Positions 3,946 through 5,289 of a DNA stretch of 5,289 nucleotides are shown here, one piece after another. A model generated the notes under the pieces. It worked only from the letters and a program-made list of their open reading frames with translations. It was not told the origin of the DNA and did not search any database. The position numbers were made by a program, and so were the translations under genes. Positions within the stretch are counted from its first letter, which is position 1. Each line of letters starts with the position of its first letter. The DNA is taken from assembly GCA_904501965.1 (NCBI GenBank), contig CAJGCS010000081.1, positions 1 through 5,289 of the forward strand. The letters run 5' to 3'. This stretch comes from an uncultured Bacilli bacterium. GTDB taxonomy: Bacteria; Bacillota_I; Bacilli_A; ML615J-28; CAG-313.

Positions 3946-5289
3946 ATGAAACTAAGAAATATTCTAATAAGTATATTCGCATTAATTTTAGTGCTTACGT
4001 TAGTTAGTTGTAATAACAGCAATCCACCACATGAACACAACTTTATAAATGGAGAATGTAGCTGTGGCGAAAGTGATCCTAACTTTATACCACCACATGA
4101 ACACAACTTTGTAAATGGTGTATGTAGTTGTGGAGAAAAAGATCCAAATTATGTAGAAGTTAAAGAAGAAGTAATTTGGCGTTGGATTATTGATGATGAA
4201 GTTGTTAAAGAAGAAATAGTAGAAGTAGGTATTACTCCAGATACACCAAGTGCCCCAGAAAATGCAGCTGAAGGGTATCGTTGGATGAAAATGGACTATT
4301 ATGAAAATGGTAAACTATGCTATGAATTTATTCTTCTTTGGGAAGTTAAAATTTGCAAAATAACATTTGTAAACCAATACGGAGAAATTTTAAAGGAACA
4401 AAAACTAGAATGGGGTAGTAATGCAGAAGCTCCTCTTTATCCTGAAAATTATTCTGTGAAATGGGATAAAGATTATACAAATGTTAAGGAAGATATGATT
4501 ATAACAGGTGAAATTAAAAAACTTTATGCCTCAATTGAATTTTATGATGGCAATACAAAACTTGATTTAGGAATTAACAAATATAACATGGGTGAAGAAT
4601 TTGATTTACCTATTCCTAATAAAGATGGTTATGATTTTATTGGTTGGTATTTAGCAGATATATCATTATATAGTATTAGTAAAATAACAAAAGAAGACGA
4701 ATCTGATTTTGTTTTCTATGCGCGATATATCAAAAATGATTTTTCTGATATTTCTTTACCAAGTGCAACTGGAAGAATCACACAAATTTTACAAAATGGT
4801 AATTACTTTACACCTGTAGTAGCTGGTTCTACAACTAGTTACAGCTGGGTTGTTTCTGATGATTCAATTATTGGGGTGTCTGAATGGGGTTCAATTTCTG
4901 TAAGAAGTTGCGGAGTAGCAGTACTTACTGCAGTATTTAAAGAAAATCCATCAACTACATATAATTGTTTAGTAGAAGCTACAAGCACTGGTGTAAGAAT
5001 TGTTACAGAAGAAGAATTAAAAAATGTAAAACTTCATACTGTTAAGTTCTTAGGAAAAGATAATGAAATTATAGATGAACAAGTTATTCCACATGGTTAT
5101 ACTGCAACTTACCCTACTCCTTTATCATATGATGGTTATGCATTTAATGGTTGGGATAAAGATGTATGTAACATTACTACAGATACAGTAATTAAGGCAA
5201 ACTATGTTTTAGGAACAAACCGCTTTGAAGGAAAGACTATGGCCATTTTAGGCGATAGTATTAGTACATATTTAAATTATATGCCAAAA
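3946..5289 (+). CDS. Modular lipoprotein with HxH/CxC repeats, InlB-type repeats and the start of an SGNH/GDSL hydrolase domain (3' end outside window)
   Basis: The frame is open for 448 codons to the window edge. A lipoprotein signal (1-22, lipobox LVSC, Cys22) predicts anchoring to the outer face of the membrane. Two tandem 22-residue repeats follow (27-48, 49-70), each with HEH and CxCG. Residues 71-135 are an acidic, Trp-containing segment with no recognised fold. Next come an InlB/Listeria-Bacteroides-like repeat (about 136-193), a second and clearer one ending in GYDFIGWY (about 194-263), a probable bacterial Ig-like region (about 266-346, with Trp301, SDDSIIGVS and a later AVLTA), and a third repeat with GYAFNGWDKD (about 363-421). 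The visible end, KTMAILGDSIST (430-441), is block I of SGNH/GDSL hydrolases with probable nucleophile Ser438. The enzyme is likely an extracellular esterase or polysaccharide deacetylase; the substrate is unknown. The start is supported by AAGGAGA five bases upstream. Confidence 0.86.
   Translation, partial: MKLRNILISIFALILVLTLVSCNNSNPPHEHNFINGECSCGESDPNFIPPHEHNFVNGVCSCGEKDPNYVEVKEEVIWRWIIDDEVVKEEIVEVGITPDTPSAPENAAEGYRWMKMDYYENGKLCYEFILLWEVKICKITFVNQYGEILKEQKLEWGSNAEAPLYPENYSVKWDKDYTNVKEDMIITGEIKKLYASIEFYDGNTKLDLGINKYNMGEEFDLPIPNKDGYDFIGWYLADISLYSISKITKEDESDFVFYARYIKNDFSDISLPSATGRITQILQNGNYFTPVVAGSTTSYSWVVSDDSIIGVSEWGSISVRSCGVAVLTAVFKENPSTTYNCLVEATSTGVRIVTEEELKNVKLHTVKFLGKDNEIIDEQVIPHGYTATYPTPLSYDGYAFNGWDKDVCNITTDTVIKANYVLGTNRFEGKTMAILGDSISTYLNYMPK
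4024..4155 (+). repeat. Two tandem 66-bp in-frame repeats encoding HEH...CxCG units
   Basis: Copies 4024-4089 and 4090-4155 abut exactly. By hand alignment 55 of 66 bases and 17 of 22 residues agree, and the first 21 bases are identical. Most base differences are at third positions or give conservative changes (Ile/Val, Phe/Tyr), so the duplication is kept under protein-level selection. Each unit reads roughly PPHEHNF-NG-CSCGE-DPN, with His29, His31, Cys38 and Cys40 in copy 1 and His51, His53, Cys60 and Cys62 in copy 2. Confidence 0.92.

Noticed and set aside
3920..3949. Nine-codon frame upstream of the lipoprotein that ends in an ATGA overlap with its start
   Set aside because: It looks like a leader peptide, but it has no ribosome site, begins within a few bases of the predicted transcript start, and contains the real gene's ribosome site by necessity.
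3879..4106. Minus-strand frame of 75 codons with Cys-Gly repeats
   Set aside because: The apparent repeats are the antisense reading of the lipoprotein's tandem HEH/CxC units, and the frame runs through the lipoprotein promoter and signal peptide.
4024..4155. CRISPR-like or mobile repeat
   Set aside because: There are only two in-frame copies with no spacer; this is a protein-level tandem duplication.

Overview
The window comes from a strongly AT-rich, low-GC Gram-positive genome (Bacillota). Three small genes look like Bacilli sporulation or coat families (a YjcZ-type tiny membrane protein, YlbD and YlbE). With a UPF0223 protein and a Gram-positive-type peptide deformylase, they point to a spore-forming, or recently spore-forming, member of class Bacilli, possibly an uncultured gut lineage. 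The lineage is inference. All tryptophans are TGG and stops are TAA or TAG, so nothing calls for a non-standard code. I see no tRNA, rRNA, CRISPR array, insertion sequence or phage gene.

Left (1-1664): the 3' part of a Cof-type HAD phosphatase overlaps tag (DNA-3-methyladenine glycosylase I) by 14 nt. tag converges on def (peptide deformylase, minus strand). One perfect 12-bp hairpin lies inside the 3' ends of both genes. def has its own sigma-A-like promoter.

Middle (1686-3244): a small sporulation neighbourhood. The 48-aa YjcZ-type gene (minus) has its own terminator and diverges from a UPF0223 gene (plus). UPF0223 overlaps tail to tail with a 65-aa proline-rich, coiled-coil protein of unknown function (minus). 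That gene diverges from the ylbD-ylbE pair (plus, TAATG overlap), which ends in a strong terminator.

Right (3238-5289): rpsP (ribosomal protein S16) and khpA (KH-domain RNA-binding protein) form a two-gene operon. Its sigma-A promoter has a consensus -35 box built into the ylbE terminator. A terminator directly after khpA closes the operon, so rimM-trmD-rplS, which follow in Bacillus subtilis, do not follow here. A separate consensus-like promoter then drives a large lipoprotein gene, cut by the window end. It has two tandem HxH...CxC repeats, InlB/Listeria-Bacteroides-type repeats, an Ig-like region and the beginning of an SGNH/GDSL hydrolase domain.

The window is mostly ordinary housekeeping and sporulation sequence. 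Its most distinctive traits are very compact gene ends, with hairpins built into stop codons, coding ends and even a promoter box; the modular lipoprotein hydrolase; and the little-known small genes around ylbDE. I found no convincing new defence or mobile system.
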